Shown in pieces: positions 12,547 to 23,849 of a stretch of 64,000 bases of DNA. The DNA is from Rehmannia glutinosa (lineage: Eukaryota > Streptophyta > Magnoliopsida > Lamiales > Orobanchaceae), in the NCBI GenBank assembly GCA_016081115.2, contig CM071935.1:48305150-48369149 (forward strand), read 5' to 3'. A program made the translations under genes and the position numbers. The first letter of the stretch is position 1. Every line of letters begins with the position of its first letter. Under the pieces are notes generated by a model. That model was not told the DNA's origin and ran no database searches. It saw only the letters and a list, made by a program, of their open reading frames with translations.

Positions 12547-13384
12547 TACATTGACTAAGGGAATTTTCTTATTCCTGAGTTTCTTTACATCTTGTAACAA
12601 TATCTCCACAAGTATCTCTTCGTAGCTCAAGTCGGCTTATAATTCTACTGGTTCGTGTTTCAAACTATGAGATGGGTTTAAAACGTATTTTCTCAACATA
12701 GAAACGTAGAATACGTCATGTACTTGAGACATTAATGCGGGTAAGTCAAGTCTATAGTTAACATCACCGATTCTTTCAGTAATATAAATGGACCAATATA
12801 CCTAGGACTGAGTTTTCTTTTTCTTTCAAATCACATCACCCCTTTTATTGGTGCCACCTTTAGGAACACTTGGTCTCCTATATAAAATTCTAGCATTCTT
12901 CTTCTTTGATCTGAGTAATGTTTCTGTCGGCTCTAAGTAATTTCCATCCTCTGTCGAATTTGCACCACGACTTCTGTTATTTCTCGAATCATAGCCATCC
13001 CGATTGTAGCTTGATAGATATTGTTATATAAGAGTTCTATCAAAGGTAGATGTTTACTCCACTGTACTTGAAAATCTAGAACACAAGCTCTAAGCATATC
13101 TTCTAAAGTTTGTATTGTTCGTTCTGACCGCCCATCACCGAGGGTGATAAGCGCTACTAAACGACAGTCGTGTTCCTAATGCTTTCTGTAAACTCCTCCA
13201 GAAATTAGATAAGAATTTAGAGTCTCTATCAGAAACAATGGATAGTGGCACACCATAAAGTCTAACTACATCTTGTATATAAAGTTGTGCGTATCAGTCC
13301 ATAGAATAGGTAGAACAAATGGGATCAGGTCAACCTAAAGTTCTTTTTCATCAATAAAAGCACCATATGTTCGTACAATCTAAT
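12547..13384 (-). pseudogene. Tekay-like integrase and chromodomain fragment
   Basis: On the minus strand the integrase core reads 'VVRLYGVPLSIVSDRDSKF' (second catalytic Asp in SDRD) at about 13275-13210, then 'SERT'-like residues near 13115. The C-terminal part carries 'GDQVFLKVAPIKG' (near 12870). The chromodomain start, with 'SYEEILVEIL' and 'VKKLRNKKIPLV', lies at about 12625-12552. It is cut before the aromatic-cage region is complete. RT and RNase H are absent upstream. Confidence 0.75.
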
Positions 13385-14620
13385 TAGTTTATTTAAATCT
13401 CTCGAGGGGATACTTACATATAACTGACTTCATATATATTGGTATTCTACCTAGCCTCCTCACACACTTACTAATTACAAATGAATGCATAGCTCTAGAA
13501 TCAATAATGCAAACGTCGAGACACTAAAGGTAGATGGTTTACCTGTAACAATTGATGGGTTTGTCTTGGTGACAACTTTGGTCATAGTAAAAACTCTAGC
13601 AGGCGCTCTCTCTTGGACTATGGGATTTGGTTTATTTGGGCATATATTAGCCATATGTCCCGCTTGTCCACATGAAAAACATACTCCAGTACCCCAAAGA
13701 CAAGCTCCACCGTGTTGTTTTCCACATCTAGGACAAGGTGGTGGTGATGATGTTTTACTTTGATCAGTCTTCAAACGTTTGATTGGATCTCCATGTTCTT
13801 GCCCCTGTCGTTGTTGAAATCTGGGTTTAGGGATCTGGAGCCGAGGTAACATTTTCTTTTCATTTTCGACCATTTGTTGTCCCCTGTTTTTGTGTAAACA
13901 GGACGCGTCGAACCTACTATGCATGCTTTATTCTCAACTAAACGTTGTTCTCGCAACGAATGCTCTCTCAAAGAACCTTTGTGAATACGTGGACCCTTGT
14001 ATTCCGGCCATACTTACATCCCTATAAAGCTCTGGCCTCAGACCTTCGAGGAACCTTTCCACTTTTAGTACCTCAGTACTAACCATGTGTTCAGCAAACC
14101 TGGATAGTTGTTCAAATTTGCGAACATAATCAACAACTGTCATACTTCCCTGTCTCAAGTGTATGAACTCGTTCATCTTCATAGCACGAATAGGAGCGGT
14201 AAAGTATTTGTTCCTGAACAGCTGCTTAAATCTTTCCCATGTCATGATAGCTACATTGTCGATGCTCTTCATCGTATCCCACGATGTCCCCGACTACCAC
14301 GTAACATAAAAAGCACACATTACTTTTTCTTCTTCAGAACTCGCTATCTTGGAACATATTCTCCAAAGTCCTTAACCAATCTTCTCGTGATCGTAGGGTC
14401 TCTTTGCATCCTCAAAGGTTGGTGGATTTAACTTTCTCGAATCTTTCCCTACCATTTCTATTTGCTCTGCTCTTTGTTGTGGTGATTCATCTCTACTCTC
14501 TGTTATCCAATCGTATCCCTACGATGGATGAGTTGTTGAATCTGTTCGATTTGTCATTTGGATAAGCTCCATAAGTTGATTTATAACATTATCTCGATCA
14601 CTCATCGGCATAGGCATCTC
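13385..14620 (-). pseudogene. Tekay-like gag and protease start
   Basis: Minus-strand gag. A start region 'MPMPMSDRDN' lies near 14615. The retrotransposon gag domain is best preserved at 14272-13934 (112 codons) with 'WERFKQLFRNKYF' and 'VRKFEQLSRFAEHM', followed in another frame by a CCHC zinc knuckle (C-F-S-C-X4-H-X4-C near 13660-13615). The protease begins downstream with 'ALIDSRAMHSFV' near 13500-13465, where the family has D-S-G-A-T/S-H; the active site is therefore altered. Coding then jumps at about 13385 straight into integrase. Confidence 0.8.
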
Positions 14621-14834
14621 CTCTCCTTGGTTCCTATCCCCACTACTACTCGCACCCTCTGGATCTCACCATATCTACCACAATGTCTAAGAAGGAACCT
14701 TGTAACACATGACCAATATGTACAATTCATGAACATAAATACATTAAGCAATAAAGTAAAACTTACTGACATGGCTGTGCTCTACGAGTTCTGAGTTCAA
14801 GTACATGGACAGTCTACAGAACCTGCAAACTGGG

Positions 14835-14848
14835 CTCTGATACCACTC
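14835..14848 (-). other. Tekay-like primer-binding site (tRNA-Met)
   Basis: On the minus strand the LTR end is followed by GAG-TGGTATCAGAGCC, the standard complement to initiator methionine tRNA used by many plant gypsy and copia elements. Confidence 0.85.
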
Positions 14849-15496
14849 TGTGACGCCCACCCCCTTACTACTGCTAGAAAATATATAAATAGTACATCTT
14901 GACCACAAAACTCTATTTAAACGTGTAATAACTTTTTTTTTATCACTGTGACATTTTAACAACTAACAAGCAATATCACTCGCTCATAACAGAAGGACAA
15001 GCCATGTCCACAAACAAATGAGGTGACCAATCCTGTTACACAATAGACATCCACGTGTCAAACACATAACCCACATCACCCAGCTATTTACATGTACATA
15101 TTTACATCAGAGTTTTCAAAAGAGGGTACAACCCAACACCAAAATATAATACAAGACCAAAAAGGAAAAATGACCCATCAACGTAACCCAACAGGTCGTC
15201 ATCCATGTACATTGTCCTCAATAACATGTAAAAGCTCCAACCGCCTAACCAGTAAACTCATGAATTCCAGCATCACCAAACTCACCTACAATGCATGAAC
15301 TACGTGGGCTAATGCCCAGTAAGCGAAAATCATGCATGCTGAAAGAATAATGTACTACAAATGCAATGCATTCCAAAATATTTTACCAGAAGCGCGCAAA
15401 ATGAGTTTGAAACATTTTATTTGGAATTATTTCCTATTATTGGGCCATTGACCCATCTGCTATGCACCGAAAATAGCTCAACATAGTATTAATGAT

Positions 15497-15711
15497 CAAG
15501 TTGTCCAGTCCGTATGTCTCACATACCCGAAATAATGTCTCACATGGCACTGGACATCTATAATCAATAAGCCCTGTCCGAATGTCTCACATACCCGAAG
15601 TGATGTCTCACATGGCACTGGGCATTAATAATCAATGAGCCTCGTCCGAATGTCTCACATACCCGAAGTGATGCCTCACATGGCACGAGCTTAATATATC
15701 ATATAAGTATG
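15497..15711. repeat. 68-bp tandem repeat, three copies, in the Tekay-like LTR
   Basis: Units begin at about 15508, 15576 and 15644, each carrying 'atgtctcacatacccgaa' and 'gcctcacatggcac'-like blocks. The period is 68 bases and the copies differ by a few substitutions. They may be LTR enhancer repeats; function is unknown. Confidence 0.85.
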
Positions 15712-17535
15712 ACCTCATGCCTCGGTGCACTAGCAGTGGCCAACCAAAATCTTTTCTTTTCATAGAAAATCATGTCGTGCATGTCTCATCTCGACAATGC
15801 TCATATGTTTGCATGCACGTGCAAATGCCAATGAATGACATGCTCAATAAAATAATAATCATCACACTCCAGTATCCACCAAGCAACATATGAACATCAA
15901 GGTTTCCATAATGCATCCATCAAGGTACAAGGATCACATTTAGTATCAATAAGACATGAGATACTATGTTCATGCATTGTAGTTGCAAATGGATTTTCAC
16001 TTACCTTTTACTCGTAAAATGCTTACTTTAGGCTATTTGATGGTATTCTCCGATATTAGACTCCAAACGGTCCGCTACATATACAATATCATTAGCATCT
16101 TCCTTAACATGATCCAGTATAATCCCTAAAACTAGTCAATAACTATTAAAAATCAATATCATTATAAATATATTGCATCAAGTTTAAATAACCCCATTTC
16201 TTTGTGACTACATGCAGTCAAGACAAGTTTAAAAGTAATTTTAACCTATTTAGATATATCTACTCCCTTCCATATTATTATCACATTTAGGCAACTTATA
16301 AAATGAGCTAATGATACTATTGGATGACCCTATATCATATATAAAGTCTTTTCAATCCAGCCATTCTCTCAGTTTGGGCATAACTTGTCACTCCAGTGCC
16401 CAATTGACATGGTTAATAACTCAGTAGAAAGATAAAACATATACCTAAAAACTTCATCTTCAGTGCTTGGTCTATTTCAATTTATTCAAGGACAAAAATG
16501 AGGATAAACAAGCAACATAGCGTCGAGAAATGCAGGTTTGGCAGAGTGTGGTGTTTTGACTATAACTTCATCTAGAAAATAGATATTAGAGTGATTCAAG
16601 TTGGTTTGTAAAACTAACACAATTATCTAATCATTTATGGTTGATAATTCTCAGATTCAGAAAGTAATATGGTCGAAATGGATCTGGACAAACAGCTGAC
16701 TAACTATGATTAAACCTTGAACTGAACATTAGTTTACTTCCTTGTAACTTATCATGACATACCCTAACTGGTAACATCTGAAATTTATCCCAAAAACTTA
16801 TAGCACCTATAATAACATGTATGTTGTGATAAATTGAGGTCTTACCAACATATGATTCAGTTTTAAAGCATAAAACATCACAAAACCGAGAAAATGGCGA
16901 TTCTGTCCTTTGTGGTTTCTTGGAGTATTTTGCTATCAAACCCTCTCTCTCCTTTTTTTTATTTAATAAATAAAGATTTGAAATAAAATATCTAACACCT
17001 CCATTAACAATATTGAAGGGTGTATATATTAAAATAACTGAAATCTAAAGGACCATACTACAAGAAGTGCGCTTTATCTTTGATTTTTGCTTTTGCTAAG
17101 TGTATTGTTTCTTTGCTTCTCGTCCCTTCCTATTTTGATTGGGATCACTTGGAACCTATTTTAAGAGAGTCTTGAGTATGTTTAGAATCTGAAAGTGTGT
17201 GTTAAAGGCATATGGTCGCGTCTGAAGTCCTTAAGAGTGAAGAAAGGATGAAACCATGAGGTGTCAAGAAGCATGAGGTGTTAACTTAAGTTAACCATGA
17301 GGTGTCAAGAAGCATGAGGTGTTTCCTTACTATAAAATCTGACCCATTCCCTTGTTTTTCAGAAAAATCAAGTGTGTTTAGCCATATTAGAGACAAATTA
17401 ATAAAATAGTTTGTTTCATGTGTTTAGAATATGTAAATATATTTTGATGTATATATATATAGATTATTGAAACATGATTTATTATTAACATTCACCCATA
17501 AGTTCATCCTTGTTTTCCAATTGTGGCTTGGTCCC

Positions 17536-17536
<1 letters not shown>

Positions 17537-17600
<64 letters not shown>

Positions 17601-17602
17601 TT
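17537..17602. repeat. (ATT)n microsatellite
   Basis: About 22 uninterrupted ATT triplets inside the Tekay-like LTR. Confidence 0.95.
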
Positions 17603-18205
17603 AACAAAATTATTAGTCTCAAATAATATAATCCCTTACAATTAGGTTCTCGATCCTATATTACATTAATCCGTTCAATCAAATTGTTTGCGTTTTGTGT
17701 TTTCCGATACACACATTGTTGCCACTTTTCACCTCTAAGTTTACCACGTGTAATCTAGTAACCTTTGAATGGCTACCACGTGTAACTTAATAACTAACAT
17801 CTAATAGTCCGAAAACTAAATATCATTTTTTTACTACTTAAATTAGTAATCTAACGACTAATCACCATAGGTGAATTCGAAAATTATAAAACTGGCCATG
17901 TCGTATAAAATAATCAGATTATGCAAATAGCACATAACCAACATGTAATGCATGAATTATATTGGCCTAGTGAGTAGCGAAAGGCTCAGGTATTACAAAG
18001 AACTTATCCAAAAGGGGTGATTGAAGATGTATTGGTTAAGTAGATCAATTCATCTTTCCAGCGGAATTTATTGTGCTGGAAATGGAAGAGGATCATGAGA
18101 TTCCATTGATTCTGGGAAGACCATTCTTAGCTACAAGTAGACCATTAATCGATGTGCAGAATGGTGAGTTACCATTAAGAGTAAATGATGAACACGTACT
18201 ATTTT

Positions 18206-19211
18206 TGTAATATCCCGTATTTTTTTAATTATTATTATATGAATTATAATTTTATTAATCAGAAAAATATAATTTTAATTAGCCTCTTTTAATGAAAATT
18301 TATGTTATGAATTTATAAAGACTCAAATTTAATGAAAAGAATATGAAAGGTGAAGGGTTATAATTTTTAATGTAAGAACTTAAATCTCAATAATTAATTC
18401 CAGAATTTAACTCTAGAAATTGATAATTTTCCTTTACAAACTTCACCTCATTTCTCTACAAATCAGATTCAAGAATCGAGAATCAAGAGGATTAGAATAA
18501 TCATTTTAGTTACTACGGATTAACAAAAATCGGTTGAGGTAGGGATTTTTTTTTAATTCTTGTCTTTATATAATGCTTCATGTAAGTATTTTCATTTATA
18601 TATGATATGCGAGAGAACTAGTCGGGGGACCGTAAATAGGTCCGGGATCAAAAGTATCCTCGGGTTAAGCCCGCCGTACTAAATTTATTAACTGGCCAGT
18701 CAGAGGAAATTACAGAGGAAATTACAGAGGAATTACATGTTTTATTATAATTGATTATGCTTGTATGTTATATTATATAATGACAAATTGATCCCTACTG
18801 AGCAAGTGGAAGCTCACCCTATCATTTTTATAACTTTTCAGGTTGAGGAGCCCGAGCAAGGATTGGAGGCGGTGGATGCAGAGTCAATGATTTTTATTTA
18901 ATTCGAATTTTTAGGAAAAACTTATTTTATTAATGAATTTAAGTTACTGTTAATAGTTAGTATTTTATTTTTGGAGGACAAATATTTTAGTTTATTTTGA
19001 TTTTTAAGAAAAAATTTATTATTGTCAATGGTATTGAAATATTGTTGATAATTAGTGTTCTATTTTTGGGAGGATAAATATTTTACATTGGTAAAAGTGC
19101 TTCTATTTATTTTGATGGAAATTTTAACTATAGGCTTTGTTTTATAAAATATGTCTTTTATACTTTTTTTTTTATATAATTACTTGTATTTTTGAAAACT
19201 AGGTCATTACA
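18206..19211 (+). repeat. 5' LTR of the non-autonomous element
   Basis: TG...CA ends; contains three tandem 'agaggaaattac'-type units near 18708-18737 where the 3' LTR has two. Confidence 0.92.
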
Positions 19212-19565
19212 AGTGGTATTAGAGCAGGTCTACGATTCTGTAGACTTGTTTAAAAAAAGTGTCTTTTTAAATGTTTAAATAAAAAAAAAGTCTAGTGACA
19301 TCTACCTCCGCCATGTCTCTCAGATTCCTCAAAGTATGCAATTTATTACGTTATGTTATTCCATTTATTCATGAAATATTTTATATTATCATGTTTTAAA
19401 AGTATATTTTATAAATTCAAGTCATTATTTTTTTTAAAGCATTATTGCATGTGTACTTTCAATATTAGACAAGAATCCTCGTGTAAAAAAATGACATATT
19501 GTTTTTCATGAACTTTGGTAAGACAACGAATTTCGAGGACGAATTGTTTTTAAAGGTGGATAGTA

Positions 19566-20543
19566 TGTAATATCCCGTATTTTTTTAATTATTATTATAT
19601 GAATTATAATTTTATTAATCAGCAAAATATAATTTTAATTAATTTAATGAAAATTTATGTTATGAATTTAGAAGGACTCAAATTTAATGAAAAGAATATG
19701 AAAGGTGAAGGGTTATAATTTTTTGTGTAAGAACTTAAATCTCAATAATTAATTCCAGAATTTAACTCTATAAATTGAAAATTTTTCTTTACAAACTTCA
19801 CCTCATTTCTCTACAAATCAGATTTAAGAATCGAGAATTAAGAGGATTAGAATAATCGTTTTAGTTACTACGCGGATTAACAATAATCGGTTGAGGTAGG
19901 ATTTTTTTCTTGTCTTTATATAATGCTTCATGTAAGTATTTTCATTTATATATGATATGCGGAGGAACTAGTCGGGGGACCGTAAATAGGTCCGGGATCA
20001 AAAGTATCCTCGGTTAAGCCCGCCGTACTAAATTTATTAACGGCACAATGAGGAAATTACAGAGGAATTACATGTTTTATTATAATTGATTATGCTTGTA
20101 TGTTATATTATATAATGACAAATTGATCCTCATCGAGCAAGTGGAAGCTCACCTATCATTTTTATAACTTTTCGAGTTGAGGAGCCCGAGCGAGGATTGG
20201 AGGCGGTGGATGCAGACTCAATGATTTTTATTATATTCGAATTTTTAGGAAAAAATTATTTTATTAATGAATTTAAGTTACTGTTAATAGTTAGTATTTT
20301 ATTTTTGTAGGACAAATATTTTAGTTTATTTTGATTTTTAAGAAAAAAATTATTATTGTCAATGGTATTGAAGTATTGTTGATAATTAGTGTTTTATTTT
20401 TGGAAGGATAAATATTTTACATTGGTAAAAGTGCTTCTATTTATTTTGATGAAAATTTTAACTATAGGCTTTGTTTTATAAAATATGTCTTTTATAGTTT
20501 TTTTTATATAATTACTTGTATTTTTGAAAACTGGGTCATTACA
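19566..20543 (+). repeat. 3' LTR of the non-autonomous element
   Basis: Direct repeat of 18206-19211, followed at once by the atttt duplication and resumed Athila A protease sequence. Confidence 0.92.
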
Positions 20544-20779
20544 ATTTTAGATCTACAAAGCAATGCAATTCCATGAAAATGTCGAACATTGCAACATGAT
20601 TGATGTGTTACATGCATGGAAGCTGAGTTTGAACAGGTTGTGATGAAAGACGCATTGGAATGGTGTTTGGGCCACTTGCAAGAGTTAAAAGGTATGTGTT
20701 TTGATATTAGTAACGATGAAATTCTCGATTATGTGCTTGACTTAGATTCAGCGAAAGAGCAAATACGAAAAAAAGTTAC

Positions 20780-21060
20780 GAAGAACGATCATACGGTCAT
20801 GTGAATTTACATGGCAGACCATACAACATGTGGCATCGGGGAAAGGACAAAGCACATGACCATGTGCATTTACACTGTCGAAGGTGCGACAAGGGATAGA
20901 AGGCAAAGACAAAGCACACGATCAGTATGAATTCACACAATGTGACTGTACTCTATCTCTGAAGGCCAAAAATTCTACGTGAAGCGATCATGTGAATTTA
21001 CACGACCTAGTATGTGTTCCTTCTCCGCTCTAGGTTTGACGGATGAGCTCCGCTTCACGA
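20780..21060 (+). repeat. Palindrome-rich linker between protease and RT of Athila A
   Basis: Several copies of 'gaccatgtg.atttacac' and 'gacaaagcacacga' motifs, the same vocabulary as in the Athila A LTR (10905-11125 and 25610-25735). Non-coding. Athila B has an equivalent linker with its own motif (61925-62105). Confidence 0.7.
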
Positions 21061-21139
21061 GAATGTAAACCTCTTAGAACCATCTTCAATATGCATTCTT
21101 GGCGAAAACAAGACCTATACGGTAATAGTTTCTTCTTCC

Positions 21140-22690
21140 TTTACTACAAATCAATTGAATAAATGGCTTAGAGTCTTAAGGGAAAATAAAAATGCTATTG
21201 GTTGGTCCATTTCGATTTAAAAGGTATAAGTCCCTCGATTTGTATGCATAAAGTGAGAATGGAAGATGATTGTAAATCTTCCATGCAACACCAACGCAGA
21301 TTTAACCCAATTATACAAGAGGTCGTGAAGAAAGAGTTCTTAAATGGTTAGATAATGGAATAATATTTTCTATATCTAATAAAGAATTGGTTAGTCCAAG
21401 ACAAGTCATGCCTAAGAAAGGGGGATGAAAATAGTAAAAAGTGAATGTGAAGAAATTATAGCCACTAGGGTTGTTACGGGTTGGCGTATTTGCATTGATT
21501 ATCGAAAGTTAAATGCAACAACTCGTAAAGATCACTTCCCCATCTCCTTTATGGATCAAATGTTAGATCGCCTGCAGGTTACGAGTATTATTGCTTCTTG
21601 GATGGGTACTCGGGATATAACTTGATTGTGATTGCTCGGACAAGAAAAGACAACATTTACATGCCCTTATGGTGTTTTTGCATTCCGTCGATTATCATTT
21701 GGGTTATGTAATGCGCCTGCAACTTTTCAAAGATGTACGATGGCGATATTCCATGGCATGATTGAAAATATAATGGAAGTCTTCATAGATGACTTCTTGA
21801 TTTTTGGTAGTTCGTTTGATCATTGCTTGTATAATCTATGGTACGAGATGGTATTGTACTCGGTCATCATGTTTCCTCTGCAGTTTAGAGGTTGACCGAG
21901 CAAAGGTGGTAGTGATTAAGAAGCTTCGACCTCCAAAGAATGAGAAATCAGAAGGAGTTTTCTGGGACATGCGAGTTTTTATAGACGCTTTATTCGTGAT
22001 TTTTTCAAAAATTACCAAACTCTTTTCCCACTTACTTGAAAAAGATGTACCTTTTGCTTTCCCCGATTGTTTGCGAGCTTTTGAAACACTAAAAAGGCTC
22101 ACGGTGAGTGAACTAATTTTGATCACACCGATTGAGTTAGCCATTTGAAATAATGTGCAATGCGAGTGCCTATCACGTAGGAGCTTGACATTGGGACGAT
22201 TTAAATGCGATAAGCTATTTCGCGTAATCTATTATGCAAGTCGCACGCATTAGATCCAGCATAGCAAAATTACACCACAACTAAAAAAGAATTACTTGCA
22301 GTGGTGTTCGCTTTTGATAAATTTTGGGCATACTTAATTGGGACAAAGACAATAGTCCATACGGACCATGCTACGGTCAAATACTTATTCGCAAAGAAGG
22401 ATACTAAGCCAAGGTTCATTCGATGGATACTCTTGCTACAAGACTTTGACATCGAAATTCGAGATCAGAAAAGATGCGAGAACGTGGTGGTAGACCACCT
22501 CTCACGACTCGAGAAGACGGCTAATGAGAACACAAAAGGCATAACAATCAAAGAAACGTTTCTGGATGAGCTAATCCTAATGGCCAAAACCACCATCCCC
22601 TGGAACGCCGACATTGTGAATTATTTAGTAGTCTGGGTTCTACCACAGGATATCACATATAATGCAAAGAAGAAATTTCTTCATGATGTG
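21140..22690 (+). pseudogene. Athila A reverse transcriptase and RNase H
   Basis: RT begins with 'LRVLRENKNAIGWSIS' (21170), then 'RVVTGWRICIDYRKLN' in the open stretch 21425-21625, 'FGLCNAPATFQRC' (about 21697-21735) and the catalytic box FIDDF at about 21783-21797. RNase H follows, with 'AVVFAFDKF' and 'THTDHATVKYLF'-like residues in the 134-codon open stretch 22301-22705, ending 'VVDHLSRLEK'. Each block is well preserved but joined through frameshifts and stops. It would copy element RNA into DNA in cytoplasmic particles if intact. Lineage: Athila, from wording shared with Athila B. Confidence 0.85.
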
Positions 22691-23849
22691 AGGTATTTTT
22701 TGTGAGATGAACCTCTATTATTCAATTATTAGGAGATGTGTACCTCAAGAAGAATCGGCAAGCATTCTCGAACAATACCATTCATCACCATATGGGATTC
22801 ACTTTGGCCCAACGCGTACAACGGCTAAGGTATTACGGTCCGATTTTTTTGGCTTCTCTTTTCAAAATTGCTATAAGTTTGTTTAGCAGTGCGATAGGTG
22901 TCAATGTGTGGGAAACATTTTAAGGCAACATGAGATGCCATTGACTAACATAATGGAATTGGAACTGTTCGATGTTTGGGGTACAGATTTTATAGGACCA
23001 TTTCTAATGTCAAATGCATACACGTACATTCTTCTTGCAGTAGATTACGTGTCCAAATGGGTGCAAGCAATCCCTACTAAAATGAATGATGCCAGAATTG
23101 TGTTGAAATTCTTGCAAAGGAATATCTTCACAAGATTTGGTACTCCACGGGCTCTTGTTAGTGATGGGGGGTCTCACTTTTGTAATAAATTGTTCAATAA
23201 TATTATGAAAAAATATGTGAGACATCGAGTGGCCACCGCATATCACCCACAGTGGGCTAGCCGAAGTTTCAAATAGGGAGATAAAGCAAATAGAAAATAC
23301 GGTTAGTACAAATCGAAAAGATTAAGCTTTAAAGCTTGATGATGCTTTATGGGCTTATCATACGGCATACAAAACACCCCTTGATATGTTACCGTATCGA
23401 TTAGTTTTTGGGAAGCCATTCAACCTTTCGGTAAAATTAGAATATAAGGCATTTTGGGCAGTGAAAAAGCTTAACTTTGATATGACAGTGGTAGGTGAGA
23501 AAGAAAATTGCAAATAAGTGAATTAGAAGAATTTCGCCAAGATGCATATGAGAATGCCCAGATTTATAAAGATCGCAGAAAAAGATGGCATGACAAGAGA
23601 ATATTAAGAAGAGAGTTTCTACATAGGCAAGTGGTACTTTTGTATAATTCTAGATTGAGACTTTTTTTGGGTAAACTTGAATCAAGATGGTTGGGTCCAT
23701 TTGTTATTAAAAAGGTACTATCACCGGGAGCCATTGAATTGTTAGCAAAAGATGGTCGAGCCTTCATGGTAAATGGGCAAAGAGTTAAATATTATTACGA
23801 GCAAAAAACGCAACAAGAAATTTATACTATCTGTTTGATCGAACCATAA
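22691..23849 (+). pseudogene. Athila A integrase
   Basis: The N-terminal zinc-binding part is degraded (22690-22920). The core reads 'WGTDFIGPF' (first Asp, about 22978-23004) and 'LVSDGGSHF' (second Asp, about 23155-23181) in the open stretch 22908-23276. The third catalytic residue lies in a broken stretch near 23265-23285, where 'NREIKQ' follows a frameshift. The C-terminal domain is a 113-codon open stretch, 23508-23849, with 'KLESRWLGPFVIKKV', typical of gypsy integrases. The stop at 23847-23849 ends pol. There is no chromodomain, as expected for Athila. Confidence 0.85.

Larger units (their letters stand above)
12547..17997 (-). mobile_element. Tekay/Del-like chromovirus fragment
   Basis: Reads on the minus strand from an LTR start TGTAATACC (complement ends at 17997) through a 3.1-kb LTR, PBS, gag and part of protease, then integrase and the start of a chromodomain. 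It stops at about 12547. Reverse transcriptase, RNase H, the end of the chromodomain and the 3' LTR are missing. Its outer LTR end abuts Athila A protease sequence, so it inserted into Athila A. A later deletion then removed its 3' part together with Athila gag and the end of the Athila 5' LTR. Confidence 0.8.
14851..17997 (-). repeat. Tekay-like 5' LTR (about 3.1 kb)
   Basis: Runs from TGTAATACC at 17997 to ...GGGCGTCA at 14851, immediately upstream of a tRNA-Met-type PBS. Very long LTRs are usual for Del/Tekay. It contains a 3 x 68-base tandem repeat, a (ATT)n run and a duplicated 'accatgaggtgtcaagaagc' block at about 17251-17320. No second copy is present to test whether part of it (such as 16980-17530) is a separate insertion. 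Confidence 0.75.
18206..20543 (+). mobile_element. Non-autonomous LTR element (about 2.3 kb, no coding capacity)
   Basis: Two direct LTRs begin TGTAATATCCCG and end GGTCATTACA: 18206-19211 (1006 bases) and 19566-20543 (978 bases). The interior is only 354 bases (19212-19565). It starts with a tRNA-Met-like PBS, TGGTATTAGAGC (19214), and ends with a tract containing 'ttcgaggacgaatt' and 'aaaggtgga' before the 3' LTR, which resembles chromovirus 3' ends. Flanking duplications are identical (atttt, 18201-18205 and 20544-20548). The LTRs differ by small indels and a few substitutions, so the insertion is fairly recent. Transposition needed proteins from another element. Confidence 0.92.
17998..20804 (+). 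pseudogene. Athila A protease region, split by a non-autonomous LTR element
   Basis: Two pieces, 17998-18205 and 20544-20804, join across the 18206-20543 insertion. The first reads 'YPKGVIEDVLV' and 'IPLILGRPFLA' and ends in 'VNDEHVLF'. The second reads 'IYKAMQFHENVEHC' and then a 62-codon stretch from 20616. The same order is seen uninterrupted in Athila B at 61449-61690. The protease active site (DLGAS in Athila B) lies in the part deleted here, and gag is missing altogether. Confidence 0.8.

Noticed and set aside
14835..14848. tRNA-Met gene fragment
   Set aside because: Only the 3' complement is present and it abuts an LTR end, so it is a primer-binding site. The same holds at 4341, 19214, 30503 and 42181.
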